Of a DNA stretch of 64,000 bases, positions 1-10,300 are shown piece by piece. The stretch covers positions 1,488,001 to 1,552,000 of the forward strand of contig CAWJGO010000002.1 of NCBI GenBank assembly GCA_963842515.1. Reading direction: 5' to 3'. Made by a program: the position numbers and the translations under genes. Positions within the stretch are counted from its first letter, which is position 1, and every line of letters begins with the position of its first letter. The DNA comes from CADEED01 sp963842515 (lineage in GTDB: Bacteria > Pseudomonadota > Gammaproteobacteria > Steroidobacterales > Steroidobacteraceae). Under the pieces are notes generated by a model. The model made no database searches. It saw only the letters and a list, made by a program, of their open reading frames with translations, and had not been told where the DNA came from.

Positions 1-1899
1 GGTCGATACCTGGCCGTCATCGTGCGACGTCTCACCGACGATGTGCTGCTCGTCTGGGATCTGCAAACGGGCAAGAGGACTCCGATTCAGCAGGCGCGAC
101 TCGGTGACGCCGGCAAGAAGCTGCTCATGCACATCCACTCGGTCTATTGGAAAACCGATGACCGTCTGCTGTTCGGAATTTCGGTTCGTCCGGAAGAAGG
201 TGCGCAGCTGACAGGCTTCATGGTGTCGAAGCTTTTTGCGATTGCCAACCGGCTCTTCGCCATCAACCGCGACGGCACGAACGTCACCACGCTTCTCGGC
301 GAGAATCACAATGCCGCGCTCGCGGGCGCATTTCATTTTGGCGCGGTCTTGAGTTTCCTGCCCAAGGATCCGAATCATATTCTCATGGTGATCAACGGCT
401 TCAGCGGCAGCAGCCTGTTCAAGGTAAACGTGGAAACAGGTCTTGGCGCACAGATCGAGCGACCCGACGACAAAGTGATCGGCTGGTGGATCGACGTCGA
501 TGGCAACCCACTCGTGCGCGCCACCGCTTCCAACGGAAGCGTGCGGCTCTATCGCAAGGATGAGGCGGGAAAGTGGCGCAAGTTCTACAGCATTCGTCTG
601 CGGGAGATGAAGGAGCAGCCGGACTTCGAGGCCGTAGGGCCCTCCGATCGTCCCGGCGAGTACTTCGTGCTGGCGCGACCGCCTGGCAAAGATCGCATCG
701 GTCTTTATCGATACCAACTCGAGAAAGAGGACTTTGGCGAGCCCGTGATCGAAAATCCGACGTATGACCTGACTTCGGCACAAGTTTCGCGCGATGGCAC
801 GCACGTGATCCACCACTGCTACCGCGCACACGTGCGAATCTGCAGTTTCGCCGATGCCAAGGTTGACGCGCACATGAAAGGCATCCGCAAATACTTCGAA
901 GAGTCGGCCAACGTCAATACCGTCGACTCCTCCGAGGACGGCACCTCCATGGTGTTGTTCGTCGAAGGTCCGCGCAGCCCACCGGGCTATTACCTATACC
1001 TGACCGAAAAGCGCGGCATCGATTCCATAGGCACCGAGCGCGGCGCTCTGCTCAAGGCGGCGCGCCCGCAGGTCACCGTCATCAGTTACAAGGCGCGCGA
1101 TGGCAAGGGCTTGACCGGCTATCTAACAGCGCCTGGAACCGCCGATTCGCAAGCAAAGCTGCCGCTGGTGCTCATGCCGCACGGCGGTCCGGAAATGCGC
1201 GACGCGATGACTTTCGATCCTTGGGTCCAATACCTGGTGGCGCGCGGTTACGCGGTCTTCCAGCCTAACTTCCGCGGCTCAGGTGGTTTTGGGAAGGCGT
1301 TCGCCGAGAGCGGATATGGCGAGTGGGGCCGCAAAATGCAGGACGACCTCACCGATGGCGTCAAAGTGCTCGTCGACCAGGGCACGGTGGATCCTGCGCG
1401 CGTCTGCATCGTGGGAGCGTCCTACGGCGGCTACGCTGCGCTCGCCGGTGCGGCGTTGACGCCCGACTTGTACAAGTGCGCGATATCGATCGCCGGGATT
1501 TCCGATCCCGACGATTTCATTGGCTGGCGCAAACGCAACTGGGGCATCGAATCGGAGGGTTATACATATTGGCTCAAGGCCATCGGCGACCCGAAGAACG
1601 ACAAACAGCGTCTACGCGAAGTCTCGCCGCTCGCGCAGGCTGCCAAGATCAAGATTCCGGTCTTGCTGATCCACGGCAGTGACGACTTCGTCGTTCCGAT
1701 AGCTCAATCGAAGGCCATGAAAAAAGCTCTCGACCAAGCCGGGCGAAAGACCGAGCTCATCACTCTGGCCGATGAAGGCCATTCCTATTGGTCGGCGAAA
1801 AACGAAAAAGTCGCATTGACCGGGATCGACAAATTCCTTCGGCAACACCTCGGCCCGGGTTTCGGCATTACCGAGCCGCCACTAGGCTTGGCGCCTTGA
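1..1899 (+). CDS. S9 family (prolyl oligopeptidase-like) peptidase, 5' truncated by window edge
   Basis: The reading frame is open from base 1, and residues before the first GTG (base 22) align with the paralogue that follows, so the gene starts outside the window; roughly 60 N-terminal residues, including any signal peptide, are missing. The N-terminal part is the non-catalytic beta-propeller-like region. The C-terminal alpha/beta-hydrolase domain has the S9 nucleophile motif GASYGGYAAL (Ser codon at 1420-1422), an Asp in HGSDDFVVP and a His in DEGHSYW. The family cleaves oligopeptides, usually in the periplasm. The next gene is a near copy, so this is a tandem duplication. Substrate unknown. 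Confidence 0.9.
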   Translation, partial: GRYLAVIVRRLTDDVLLVWDLQTGKRTPIQQARLGDAGKKLLMHIHSVYWKTDDRLLFGISVRPEEGAQLTGFMVSKLFAIANRLFAINRDGTNVTTLLGENHNAALAGAFHFGAVLSFLPKDPNHILMVINGFSGSSLFKVNVETGLGAQIERPDDKVIGWWIDVDGNPLVRATASNGSVRLYRKDEAGKWRKFYSIRLREMKEQPDFEAVGPSDRPGEYFVLARPPGKDRIGLYRYQLEKEDFGEPVIENPTYDLTSAQVSRDGTHVIHHCYRAHVRICSFADAKVDAHMKGIRKYFEESANVNTVDSSEDGTSMVLFVEGPRSPPGYYLYLTEKRGIDSIGTERGALLKAARPQVTVISYKARDGKGLTGYLTAPGTADSQAKLPLVLMPHGGPEMRDAMTFDPWVQYLVARGYAVFQPNFRGSGGFGKAFAESGYGEWGRKMQDDLTDGVKVLVDQGTVDPARVCIVGASYGGYAALAGAALTPDLYKCAISIAGISDPDDFIGWRKRNWGIESEGYTYWLKAIGDPKNDKQRLREVSPLAQAAKIKIPVLLIHGSDDFVVPIAQSKAMKKALDQAGRKTELITLADEGHSYWSAKNEKVALTGIDKFLRQHLGPGFGITEPPLGLAP

Positions 1900-1967
1900 T
1901 CAGCTAGGCCGGCGCGCCTGCAAAGCATAGAATCGGCACGAACCAACGCTTCTGGGAGGGAGCCGGT

Positions 1968-4025
1968 TTGTTCAGACCAGTCATATTGCTGCTGACACTG
2001 TTCAGCCAGCCACTACTCGCGCAATCTCCTGCACCAGCCTCGGCGCCAGCCGCACGACCGGCCTCACTCGACGATCTGTATTCCGGGCTCAACGTCGTGG
2101 ATGCCGCCATCTCGCCCTCGGGCAGATATCTGGCGTTGGTGCTGCGCCGACCGGAAGACGACCTGCTGCTCGTCCTGGATCTGCAGACCAGCAAGAAGGA
2201 GGTGATCCAGCGTTCGATGCCCGGCCAGGCCGGCAAGAAGCTGGAGATGCACATCAGCACCGTGTACTGGAAATCGGACGAACGTCTGTTGTTCCGCGTC
2301 ACCGTCTACCCGCAAGAGGATGCGTTCATCACGGCCGCTTCCTCGCAGGTCTCCAAGATGGGCGATCGGCTGTTCGCCATCAACCGCGATGGCAGCAAGC
2401 TGGTGGCGATGCTCGGAGACAACCGCAACGCGGCGCTCGAAGGCGCGTTCGATCTCGGCGCCATCATGAGTTTCCTGCCCAAGGATGCGGACCACATCCT
2501 CATGCTGCTCGACGGCTTCAACGGCCGCAGCCTGTTCAAGGTCAATCTGGAAACCGGACGCGGCGAGCAGGTGGAGCGGCCAAGCGAGCTCGTGGTGGGC
2601 TGGTGGCTCGATGTCGACGGCAACCCGGTGGTTCGCACCACGGTCTCCGGCGGCACGGTGCGTTTGTTCCGCAAGGACACGGAAGGCAAGTGGCGCAAGT
2701 TCTACAGCATGCGTCTGCGCGAGATGAAGGAACAGGCGGAATATGAATCCGTCGGGCCATCCGACCAGCCCGGCAAGTACTACGTGCTGGCGCGGCCACC
2801 CGGCAAGGATCGCGTCGGACTCTATCTATACGACCTGGAGAAGGAGCTGTTCGGCGAGCCGTTGGTCGAAGACCCCAACTACGACCTGATCTCGGCGCAG
2901 GTATCGCGCGATGGCAAACAAGTCATCCGTCACTGTTATCGCGCGCACGTGCGCATCTGCAGCTTTGCGGACGCGAAGATCGATGCGCACATGAAGGGCA
3001 TCCGCAAGTACTTCGAGGAATCCGCTAATGTCTATACATTCGATTCCTCCGAAGACGGCAAGGCCATCCTGCTGTACGTCGAAGGCCCGCGCGACCCGCC
3101 TGCCTACTACATCTATCTGACCGAGAAAAAAGGCATCGACTCCATCGGCGCGGTTCGCAAGGCCCTGCTCAACGCAGCACGCCCGCGGGCCACGGTCGTC
3201 ACTTACAAAGCGCGTGATGGCAGGGATCTGAGCGGATATCTCACCGCTCCCGCGAGCGCCGATGAGAAAACAAAAGTGCCGCTGGTGCTCATGCCGCACG
3301 GCGGTCCGGAAATGCGCGACACGATGACGTTCGACCCGTGGGTGCAGTATCTCGTGGCGCGCGGCTATGCCGTCTTCCAGCCTAACTTCCGTGGGTCGGA
3401 AGGGTTTGGCAAGGCGTTCGCGGAGAGCGGTTATGGCGAGTGGGGCCGCAAGATGCAGGACGACCTCACCGATGGCGTCAAGGTACTCGTTGACCAGGGC
3501 GTCGCGGATCCGGCGCGCGTTTGCATCGTCGGGGCGTCCTACGGCGGCTATGCCGCGCTCGCGGGTGCGGCGCTCACGCCAGACCTGTACAAATGCGCCG
3601 TGTCCATTGCAGGCATTTCGGATCTCGAGGATTTCATCGGGTGGCGCAAGCGCAACTGGGGCTCGGACTCGCATGGATACACCTACTGGTTGAAGGCAAT
3701 CGGCGACCCGGACAAAGATGAGAAGCGCCTCCGCGAAGTCTCACCGCTCGCGCAGGCCGCCAGCATCAAGATCCCGGTTTTGCTGATTCACGGCAGTGAC
3801 GACTTCATCGTTCCCATCGCTCAATCGAAGGCCATGAAGAAAGCTCTCGAAAAAACCGGACGCAAGACCGAGCTGATCACGCTCGAAAAGGAAGGCCACT
3901 CCTATTGGTCGGCGAAGAACGAAATGTTCGCGATGACTGCCGTCGACAATTTCCTCTGGCACAATCTCGGGCCCGGTTTCGGGATCACCGCCCCACCACC
4001 GTCCCGCGGAGACAAAGCGAAATGA
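1968..4025 (+). CDS. S9 family (prolyl oligopeptidase-like) peptidase, second tandem copy
   Basis: A 685-residue protein of normal S9 length. It begins with TTG, preceded by a strong GGGAGGG Shine-Dalgarno at about 1954-1960. Residues 1-19 form a signal peptide ending ...PLLAQ, so it is periplasmic or secreted. Residues about 30-380 are the propeller-like region; the C-terminal third is the alpha/beta-hydrolase domain with Ser524 in GASYGGY, Asp611/612 in HGSDDF and His644 in KEGHSYW. Most residues match the upstream copy. The stop overlaps the start of the next gene (ATGA), so the oxidoreductase is probably translationally coupled. The conserved triad suggests both copies are active; the peptide substrate cannot be read from sequence. 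Confidence 0.93.
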   Translation: MFRPVILLLTLFSQPLLAQSPAPASAPAARPASLDDLYSGLNVVDAAISPSGRYLALVLRRPEDDLLLVLDLQTSKKEVIQRSMPGQAGKKLEMHISTVYWKSDERLLFRVTVYPQEDAFITAASSQVSKMGDRLFAINRDGSKLVAMLGDNRNAALEGAFDLGAIMSFLPKDADHILMLLDGFNGRSLFKVNLETGRGEQVERPSELVVGWWLDVDGNPVVRTTVSGGTVRLFRKDTEGKWRKFYSMRLREMKEQAEYESVGPSDQPGKYYVLARPPGKDRVGLYLYDLEKELFGEPLVEDPNYDLISAQVSRDGKQVIRHCYRAHVRICSFADAKIDAHMKGIRKYFEESANVYTFDSSEDGKAILLYVEGPRDPPAYYIYLTEKKGIDSIGAVRKALLNAARPRATVVTYKARDGRDLSGYLTAPASADEKTKVPLVLMPHGGPEMRDTMTFDPWVQYLVARGYAVFQPNFRGSEGFGKAFAESGYGEWGRKMQDDLTDGVKVLVDQGVADPARVCIVGASYGGYAALAGAALTPDLYKCAVSIAGISDLEDFIGWRKRNWGSDSHGYTYWLKAIGDPDKDEKRLREVSPLAQAASIKIPVLLIHGSDDFIVPIAQSKAMKKALEKTGRKTELITLEKEGHSYWSAKNEMFAMTAVDNFLWHNLGPGFGITAPPPSRGDKAK

Positions 4026-5527
4026 AGCTTCCACGCCGAGAATTCATGCGCACCGCCGCCGCGACTGCAGCGGCCTTTACCATGCTGCCGCGCGGCGCGC
4101 AGGCGCGCCCGCGCAAGATCGCGCCCAGCGATCGCGTGAACATCGCGGCGGTGGGTGTGGGCGGCATGGGTCGCGCGAATCTGCAGGCACTCGCCAGCCA
4201 GAACATCGTCGCGCTGTGCGATGTCGACTGGAGTTATGTCGACACACGCTTCGGCGACATTCCGAAGCAGATCGAGAATGCGCAAAAACGTGCGCAGGAG
4301 GCGCCCGACGCCGTCCAGCGGGACCGCGCTCTGCAACAGGTGAAAGATTGGCAGGAGTTGCAGCCGAAACTTCCCAAGGCAACCCGCTACACCGACTACC
4401 GCGAGATGCTCGAAAAGAAAAAAAACATCGACGCCGTGGTCATCGGCACGCCCGATCACACGCATGCGCACATCGCGCTCGCAGCCATGGATCTCGGTAA
4501 ACATGTCTATGTGCAGAAGCCACTGGCCTGGTCGGTCGAGGAATGCCGCCGTCTCGCCAAACGCGCGACCGAAACCAAGCTCCAGACGCAGATGGGCAAT
4601 CAGGGCCACTCATCCGACGATGCGCGTCTGGTAAACGAATACATCCAGTCAGGCGCCATCGGCACCGTCACGGAAGTCCACGTGTGGACCAACCGTCCGC
4701 TCGCCTACTGGCCGCAGGGAATTCCGCGCCCCGCACCGCTGCCACCCAACGCAAAAGACCTGCCCTGGAACATGAATGGCGTCATGACGCGCGCGGCCGG
4801 CTCGTTCGGCACGTACCCGCCGCCCGACAAGCTCGCCTGGGACCTGTTTCTCGGACCTTCGCGCTTCATCGAGTACCACCCTATCTACCACCCGTTCAAT
4901 TGGCGCGGCTGGACTGATTGGGGCGTGGGCGCCATCGGCGACATGGGCGCGCATCTCATCGATTCGGCATTCTGGTCGCTCGATCTCGATTACCCGACCG
5001 CCATCGAGACGACATCGACGCCCTATAACAAGGATACGTATCCGATGGCGTCGACCACGTACTATGAATTCGCGGCGCGCGGTGCACGTCCGGCCGTCAA
5101 GATGACCTGGTACGACGGCGGGCTCCTACCCCCCAAGCCTGTGGAAATCGGCGACGAGGAGCTCAACAAGGGTGGCGGCGTGCTGTACATCGGCAGCAAG
5201 GGCAAGCTCATGCACGACACCTATGGCTTCAATCCGCGGCTGCTGCCGAAATCGCTGCACGACAGCGTTGGCAAACCCCGGGAAACCTACGAACGCATCA
5301 GGACCAGCCACGAGATGAACTGGATCGACGCCATCCGCGGCACGCAAAAGACCACGAGCCCGTTCGAATATTCGGCCAAGCTCACCGAGATCATGTTGTT
5401 AGGTGTGGCGGCGCTCAACGCAGGCAAGAAGATCCAGTACGACGGCGCCAACATGAGGGTCACCAACGTGCCCGACTCCGATGCGCTATTGAAGCGCAGC
5501 TATCGGACCGGCTGGGCGTTGAGCTGA
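4022..5527 (+). CDS. Gfo/Idh/MocA family oxidoreductase with Tat signal
   Basis: The start ATG at 4022 overlaps the stop of the S9 peptidase (ATGA) and gives 501 residues. The N-terminus has a twin-arginine signal (RREFMR, residues 5-10, then an alanine-rich stretch), so the folded NAD(P)-binding enzyme is probably exported. The Rossmann motif GVGGMG lies near residue 46, followed by a conserved Asp in LCDVD. The family Lys-Pro appears as VQKPLAW in place of the usual EKP. The C-terminal part has the mixed alpha/beta substrate domain. Exported members act on sugars or amino-sugars, for example GH109-like enzymes. A longer in-frame reading from 3905 was rejected because it would remove the Tat signal and bury it in the preceding gene. 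Confidence 0.9.
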   Translation: MKLPRREFMRTAAATAAAFTMLPRGAQARPRKIAPSDRVNIAAVGVGGMGRANLQALASQNIVALCDVDWSYVDTRFGDIPKQIENAQKRAQEAPDAVQRDRALQQVKDWQELQPKLPKATRYTDYREMLEKKKNIDAVVIGTPDHTHAHIALAAMDLGKHVYVQKPLAWSVEECRRLAKRATETKLQTQMGNQGHSSDDARLVNEYIQSGAIGTVTEVHVWTNRPLAYWPQGIPRPAPLPPNAKDLPWNMNGVMTRAAGSFGTYPPPDKLAWDLFLGPSRFIEYHPIYHPFNWRGWTDWGVGAIGDMGAHLIDSAFWSLDLDYPTAIETTSTPYNKDTYPMASTTYYEFAARGARPAVKMTWYDGGLLPPKPVEIGDEELNKGGGVLYIGSKGKLMHDTYGFNPRLLPKSLHDSVGKPRETYERIRTSHEMNWIDAIRGTQKTTSPFEYSAKLTEIMLLGVAALNAGKKIQYDGANMRVTNVPDSDALLKRSYRTGWALS

Positions 5528-5625
5528 AGGCTTGGGGACGCAGGTTTTTTCATAACGCTGGCTGGATGCAAACAGGCATACACAGGGAGAACCCTGAGCT
5601 ATGCTAGCTCTTAAGTTTCGGGCGG

Positions 5626-6129
5626 ATGGACTTCATGGAATCTCCAGAGCTGCAGCGTTTACGCGCCGCCATCGTGCGCGATCCGGCTAACGCCGAATTG
5701 CGTTACCTGCTCGGCGCCGAGCTCGCCCAACGCCGCGAATATTCGGAGGCCGTGGCGCAGATGCGCACCGCGCTCGACATCGATCCCAAGCTGCATTTCG
5801 CGCGCCTGCAACTCGGCCTGCTCTACCTCACGATGGCACAGCCGCATGATTCGCTCGCCATCTGGGCACCCCTCGAAGACCTCGATGAGAGCGCGGCACT
5901 GAAAGCCTTCAAGCGCGGCCTCGAAGCCCTGATCCGCGACGACTTCTCCGCCTGTATTGGTTTCCTGCAACGGGGCATTGCGTTGAACAAGCAGAACGCG
6001 CCGCTGAATCACGACATGTCTCAGCTCATCGATCGCGTGCGTGATGGCAGCGTCATCGCCGAGCCCGAGCCGCTCGTGCCGCGTGCCGATTTCTCCGCCT
6101 ACGGCGAGCCTTCCGGCACCAAACATTGA
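5626..6129 (+). CDS. TPR-repeat protein, first gene of metallopeptidase/helicase operon
   Basis: A 167-residue soluble protein with no signal peptide. Residues about 18-85 contain two tetratricopeptide-type helix pairs (LRYLLGAELAQRREYSEAV and ARLQLGLLYL patterns), followed by a third weaker unit. TPRs are protein-protein adaptors. It starts at ATG 5626 (an alternative in-frame ATG is at 5635). Its TGA stop overlaps the TTG start of the metallopeptidase-like gene (TTGA, 6126-6129), so it is very likely co-translated with it and with the helicase gene after that. The adaptor role is inferred from the family and the operon. Confidence 0.8.
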   Translation: MDFMESPELQRLRAAIVRDPANAELRYLLGAELAQRREYSEAVAQMRTALDIDPKLHFARLQLGLLYLTMAQPHDSLAIWAPLEDLDESAALKAFKRGLEALIRDDFSACIGFLQRGIALNKQNAPLNHDMSQLIDRVRDGSVIAEPEPLVPRADFSAYGEPSGTKH

Positions 6130-7349
6130 CGGCAGGGCCCGGAGTCACCGCCGCCTTGCAGTTTCCAAAGCTCGACGCGCTGCCCTACCACCGCCAGCTG
6201 GTGGCCTATCTACGTACCGAAGAACCGGATGTGTGGCGCTGGGCCTGTTCGGCCGAAAGCCGTGAAGAACACGCGGCCAGCGTGCGCAACGCGCTGCTCA
6301 AGGAAACCTACCGGCTGGATCTCGATGCGCATCCCAAACTCCACGCGTGCTGTGAGATTGCGGTAACCCGCCTCGGATTGAACGCGCCGGTGACGCTTTA
6401 CCAGGCCGGCGAAGGCGCGATGAATGCCAGCCTGTTCTTCCTGCCCGGCGAAGCGCACGTGGTGCTCTACGGCGCCATACTCGACCGGCTCAACGACGCC
6501 GAGCTCCAGGCGTTGCTCGGGCACGAGTTGGCGCACCATGTGTTGTGGACGCTGGATGGCGGCATTTTCCATGCCGCGGATCGCATCCTCAATGCCACCG
6601 AGAATGACCCACGCGTTGCGGCATCACATTTGCAGACAGCGCGCCGCTATCGGCTGTTCACCGAAGTCTTCGCCGATCGCGGGTCGGCGCTGGCTGCCGG
6701 GGCTCTCGAACCGGCGATCGCCGCGCTGGTGAAAGCGCAGACCGGGCTCACCGACGTGAGCGCCGCGAGCTATCTGCGGCAGGCGCGGGAAGTCCTGGCG
6801 CGCAACTCTGATGCCAGCGCGCAGCACACGCACCCAGAAGTATTCATTCGCGCCCGTGCGCTGGAGCTTTGGTGTTCGGCCGACGCGACGGCGGATAGCT
6901 GGCTGACGCAGGCATTGCAGGGCCCTCTCGCCACCGATTCCCTCGACCTACTGGATCAGCAAACCCTCACCGGTCTCACGCGCGACGTGCTCGCACAGGC
7001 GCTACGGCCCAAATGCCTGCGCTCCGACGCGATGCTGGCGCATGCGCGGCGCTTCTTTTCCGACATCTCTCCCGCGGCACAGCAAAACGAGGAGCTCGCG
7101 AGCCGCATTTTGACGACTCGCGGAATCCATGAGTATGTCGCGGCCCTGCTCATGGACTTTGCGCTGGTGGATCCCGAGCTCGATGACGTACCGCTGGCCG
7201 CGGCTTTCGAGCATGCGCGCGTACTAGGCATCGCCGACGCCTTCGACGACTTGGCGGCGAAGCACATCCCGGTTACCAAGGCACGGCTGGCGAAAATGAA
7301 GCGCGATGCCGCGCAATTGCTGGACCGCGCCGAGCGCCGTCATGGCTGA
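6126..7349 (+). CDS. M48-like zinc metallopeptidase-domain protein
   Basis: A 407-residue protein starting at TTG 6126, overlapping the upstream stop. It has the zincin motif HELAHH (His133, Glu134, His137) and a likely third ligand Glu180 in FTEVFAD, which fits gluzincins of the M48 type. Unlike HtpX or Ste24, it shows no transmembrane segments or signal peptide, so it should be cytosolic. The C-terminal half is helical and unassigned. It sits between a TPR adaptor and a giant kinase-like/helicase/nuclease protein, and its last 8 bases overlap that gene's start. A regulated protease acting within the same complex is an inference. Confidence 0.8.
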   Translation: MTAGPGVTAALQFPKLDALPYHRQLVAYLRTEEPDVWRWACSAESREEHAASVRNALLKETYRLDLDAHPKLHACCEIAVTRLGLNAPVTLYQAGEGAMNASLFFLPGEAHVVLYGAILDRLNDAELQALLGHELAHHVLWTLDGGIFHAADRILNATENDPRVAASHLQTARRYRLFTEVFADRGSALAAGALEPAIAALVKAQTGLTDVSAASYLRQAREVLARNSDASAQHTHPEVFIRARALELWCSADATADSWLTQALQGPLATDSLDLLDQQTLTGLTRDVLAQALRPKCLRSDAMLAHARRFFSDISPAAQQNEELASRILTTRGIHEYVAALLMDFALVDPELDDVPLAAAFEHARVLGIADAFDDLAAKHIPVTKARLAKMKRDAAQLLDRAERRHG

Positions 7350-10300
7350 ACGCGCGCCCCTTCTGGTGTTGCAGGTTGCCGCGCTCGAACGCGGCGGCCT
7401 GCAAAGCGACGACGTGCTCGCGCTCGTCCTGCCGCTGCTGCGCGAAGTGGCCTCCTTGCATGACAGCGGACGCGTCGCTGCGCTGGACGGCCCGCATGCC
7501 TACCTAGTCGACGAGACCGGCGCGCTCGTGCTCAAGCGACCCGAAGGCGCGCACCCCCGCTCGAACCTCGCCGCCCTCGAGCGGCTGCAGGGCCCGGTAT
7601 CGTCGGTGCTGCGCGTCGTGGGCGAAGCACGCCTCATCAATGAGACCGATGCGGCCGTGCAGGTGCAGGATCTCACTGTTGCATCCGGTGGCATTGCCAA
7701 TGACGCAAAACCGGCACCCGAGCGGCCTTCCTATCTACCGGGCTACCTCGCCTGGGAAAACACCGTTGCGCATCACGACGCGATCAGCGACATCCTGTGC
7801 CTCGGGCAGGTGCTCGCGGGGCTGGCTTGTGGGCTCGACCTGAGCGACGGCGAGGACCTGCGGTTGTTCGTCGCCAATCGCGAGAATCTGTTCCGCATCA
7901 ACGAGCGGATTCACCCGGTCATCGCCGGCGTCATCGTCGAGATGACCGAGCTCGAACGCGCGCGCCGCACGCACGACCTGCCCTCGGCGATCCACCGGCT
8001 TGCGACCTATCGCGATCAGCCGCGGCGGCCGGCGATCGACCAGGCGGCGGCCGGCCAGGACAGCACCTCGGGAAAGCGGCGTGCCGTGCAGGCGCGTCTG
8101 CGTGACCGGCTGTTCGATCTGTCGCGGCGCAACCGGCTGCTGTATTTCCGCCCGACCAATTCCAGCGTCAACCTGACCATCGCCAGCGTGCCGCTGGTCA
8201 TGGACATCCGCAACATCAAGGTAGACGAGCTGTGCGCCTGGGGCGGCGATTTCACCGCCGGCGTCCTCAGCGGAGAACGCATATCGCTCGGCCAATGGCT
8301 GCGTTTCGAGGATCAGCCCTATCTACCCGGCGCGCTCGACCAGATCATCCAGGAGTCGCGGCGCGACCGCGCGGAGTACGGCTTTTCGCAGCTGTCCCTG
8401 GTGGTGGCGTTCCTGCGTTGGCATGACCTCAAGGAGGCGCGGGACGAGCGCGTCACCACGCCCCTGTTGCTGCTACCGGTGGACGTGACTCGCAAGAAAG
8501 GCGTACGCGACCATTACCTGTTGCAGGCCGATACCTCGGAAGCGGAAATCAACCCGGTGTTGCGACACCGGTTACACGAGCTCTACGGCATCGGATTACC
8601 GGAGAGCATCGATCTGCGCACGACCACGATCCAGGCTTTCTTCGATCAACTGCAGGCGCAGATTGCGGCGAGCGAGCCCGGTGTGCGGCTGCGCCTGCAG
8701 ACGCAACCGCAGATCCAGCTCATTCACCAGCGTGCCACGCAGCGCCTGGAGCAGTTTCGGCGGCGGCAGGCGGCCCGCGCGCCGGCCTTCGCTCCTGTTC
8801 GCAGCGTGGAATACAGCTATGCGGCTGGTGATTTTCGCCCGCTCGGACTCACGCTGTTCCACGACCGCGTGCGTGCGCAGCCACTGCCGTTGCGCGGCGC
8901 CGTCGGCGGCGCGCCGGGCACGCGTTTCCCACAGATGACCCCCTCTCAGGTCGAGCACACCACCTACGCGCTTCAAGAGGAGGAAGGTAATCCGTATGTG
9001 TGGGACTTCGATCTGACCAACGTCACGTTGGGCAATTTCAACTACCGCAAGATGTCCCTGGTGCGCGATTACAACGCGCTGGTCGATGAGGACATGCCGA
9101 ATGCCGCGTTCGATCGCGTGTTCTCGTTGATGCCGCGCATGCTCGAAGGCGCCACGCCGGCGCCACTGCCTCTCGATGCGTGCTGGGCGGTAGCCACCGC
9201 CGATGCCACTCAGACGGCAGCCGTGGCGCTGGCACGCAGCGGCTCGAGCTACATCATCCAGGGCCCGCCAGGCACTGGAAAATCGCAGACCATCACCAAC
9301 CTGATCGCCGACTACGTCGGGCAGGGCAAACGCGTGTTGTTCGTCTGCGAGAAGCGCGCGGCCATCGACGTCGTGTTTCATCGACTGCGTCAGCAGGGCC
9401 TCGATGAGCTCTGCTGCATGATTCACGACTCGCAGGCCGATAAGAAGGCCTTCGTCATGAATCTCAAGCAGACCTACGAGCACTGGTCGGCGAACGACGA
9501 TGGGCTCGAAGAGACCCTGCGCCGCCGCAATGCGCTCATCAAGGCTATCAACAACGACCTCGCGGCACTCTCGCGGTTCGACGAGGCGATGCGCTCCGCG
9601 CCTGCGCACGTCGGCTCGACGACGCGCCAGCTGATTCACCGCATCGTCGAGCTTCGCGGGCACGAACGCCCGCTCGGTGCGTTGCAGCGCGAGGCGTTGC
9701 CTGTGTATTCGGCCTGGCTGCGCCATGCGGACCTCGCGACGCGCCTGCAGCGCACACTGACGGAAACCGTCGGCGTGGAATCCCTGGCACAACATGTTTT
9801 CGCCAACCTGGGCAACTCGCTGATCGCCCAAGACCGCCCGCTCGCGCGCCTCACTGCACTCACGGACCAGACAGAAGCGCTGCTCGATCAATGCGGCGCA
9901 CGTCTCGCCAAGGCCTGGCCGGATGCGCCGGCGCTACAGTGGCGCGATCTCGTGCAAATCGCCGCCGGAGTGCAACTACTGGGCGTCATCGCGCGTAAGG
10001 GACACATCGAGCTGCTGGCCGGCGGCAGCGAGTCGAGCGCGCAACTCGACGCCGCAGCCGAGATTCTTGCCAAGCTCGTGCGCGCGCACACGGCCGCCAC
10101 CGCCAGGACCACGCACTGGCGTGACAAGCTCGAAGCCGCCGACACCCTGGCCGCATTGCAAGCCGCGCGCGCCACCGAGCGATCACTGCTGCGATTCCTC
10201 ATGCCGTCGTGGCGGCGCCTGCGAAAGATGCTCGAGCAGCGGTACGACTTCACGAGCCACGTCGTGAAACCGGCGTTGAGCCAGGTGCTGGCCGACCTGG

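Noticed and set aside
4022..5527. Gfo/Idh/MocA gene starting at 3905
   Set aside because: That start lies inside the S9 peptidase gene and would hide the N-terminal Tat signal that begins at ATG 4022.
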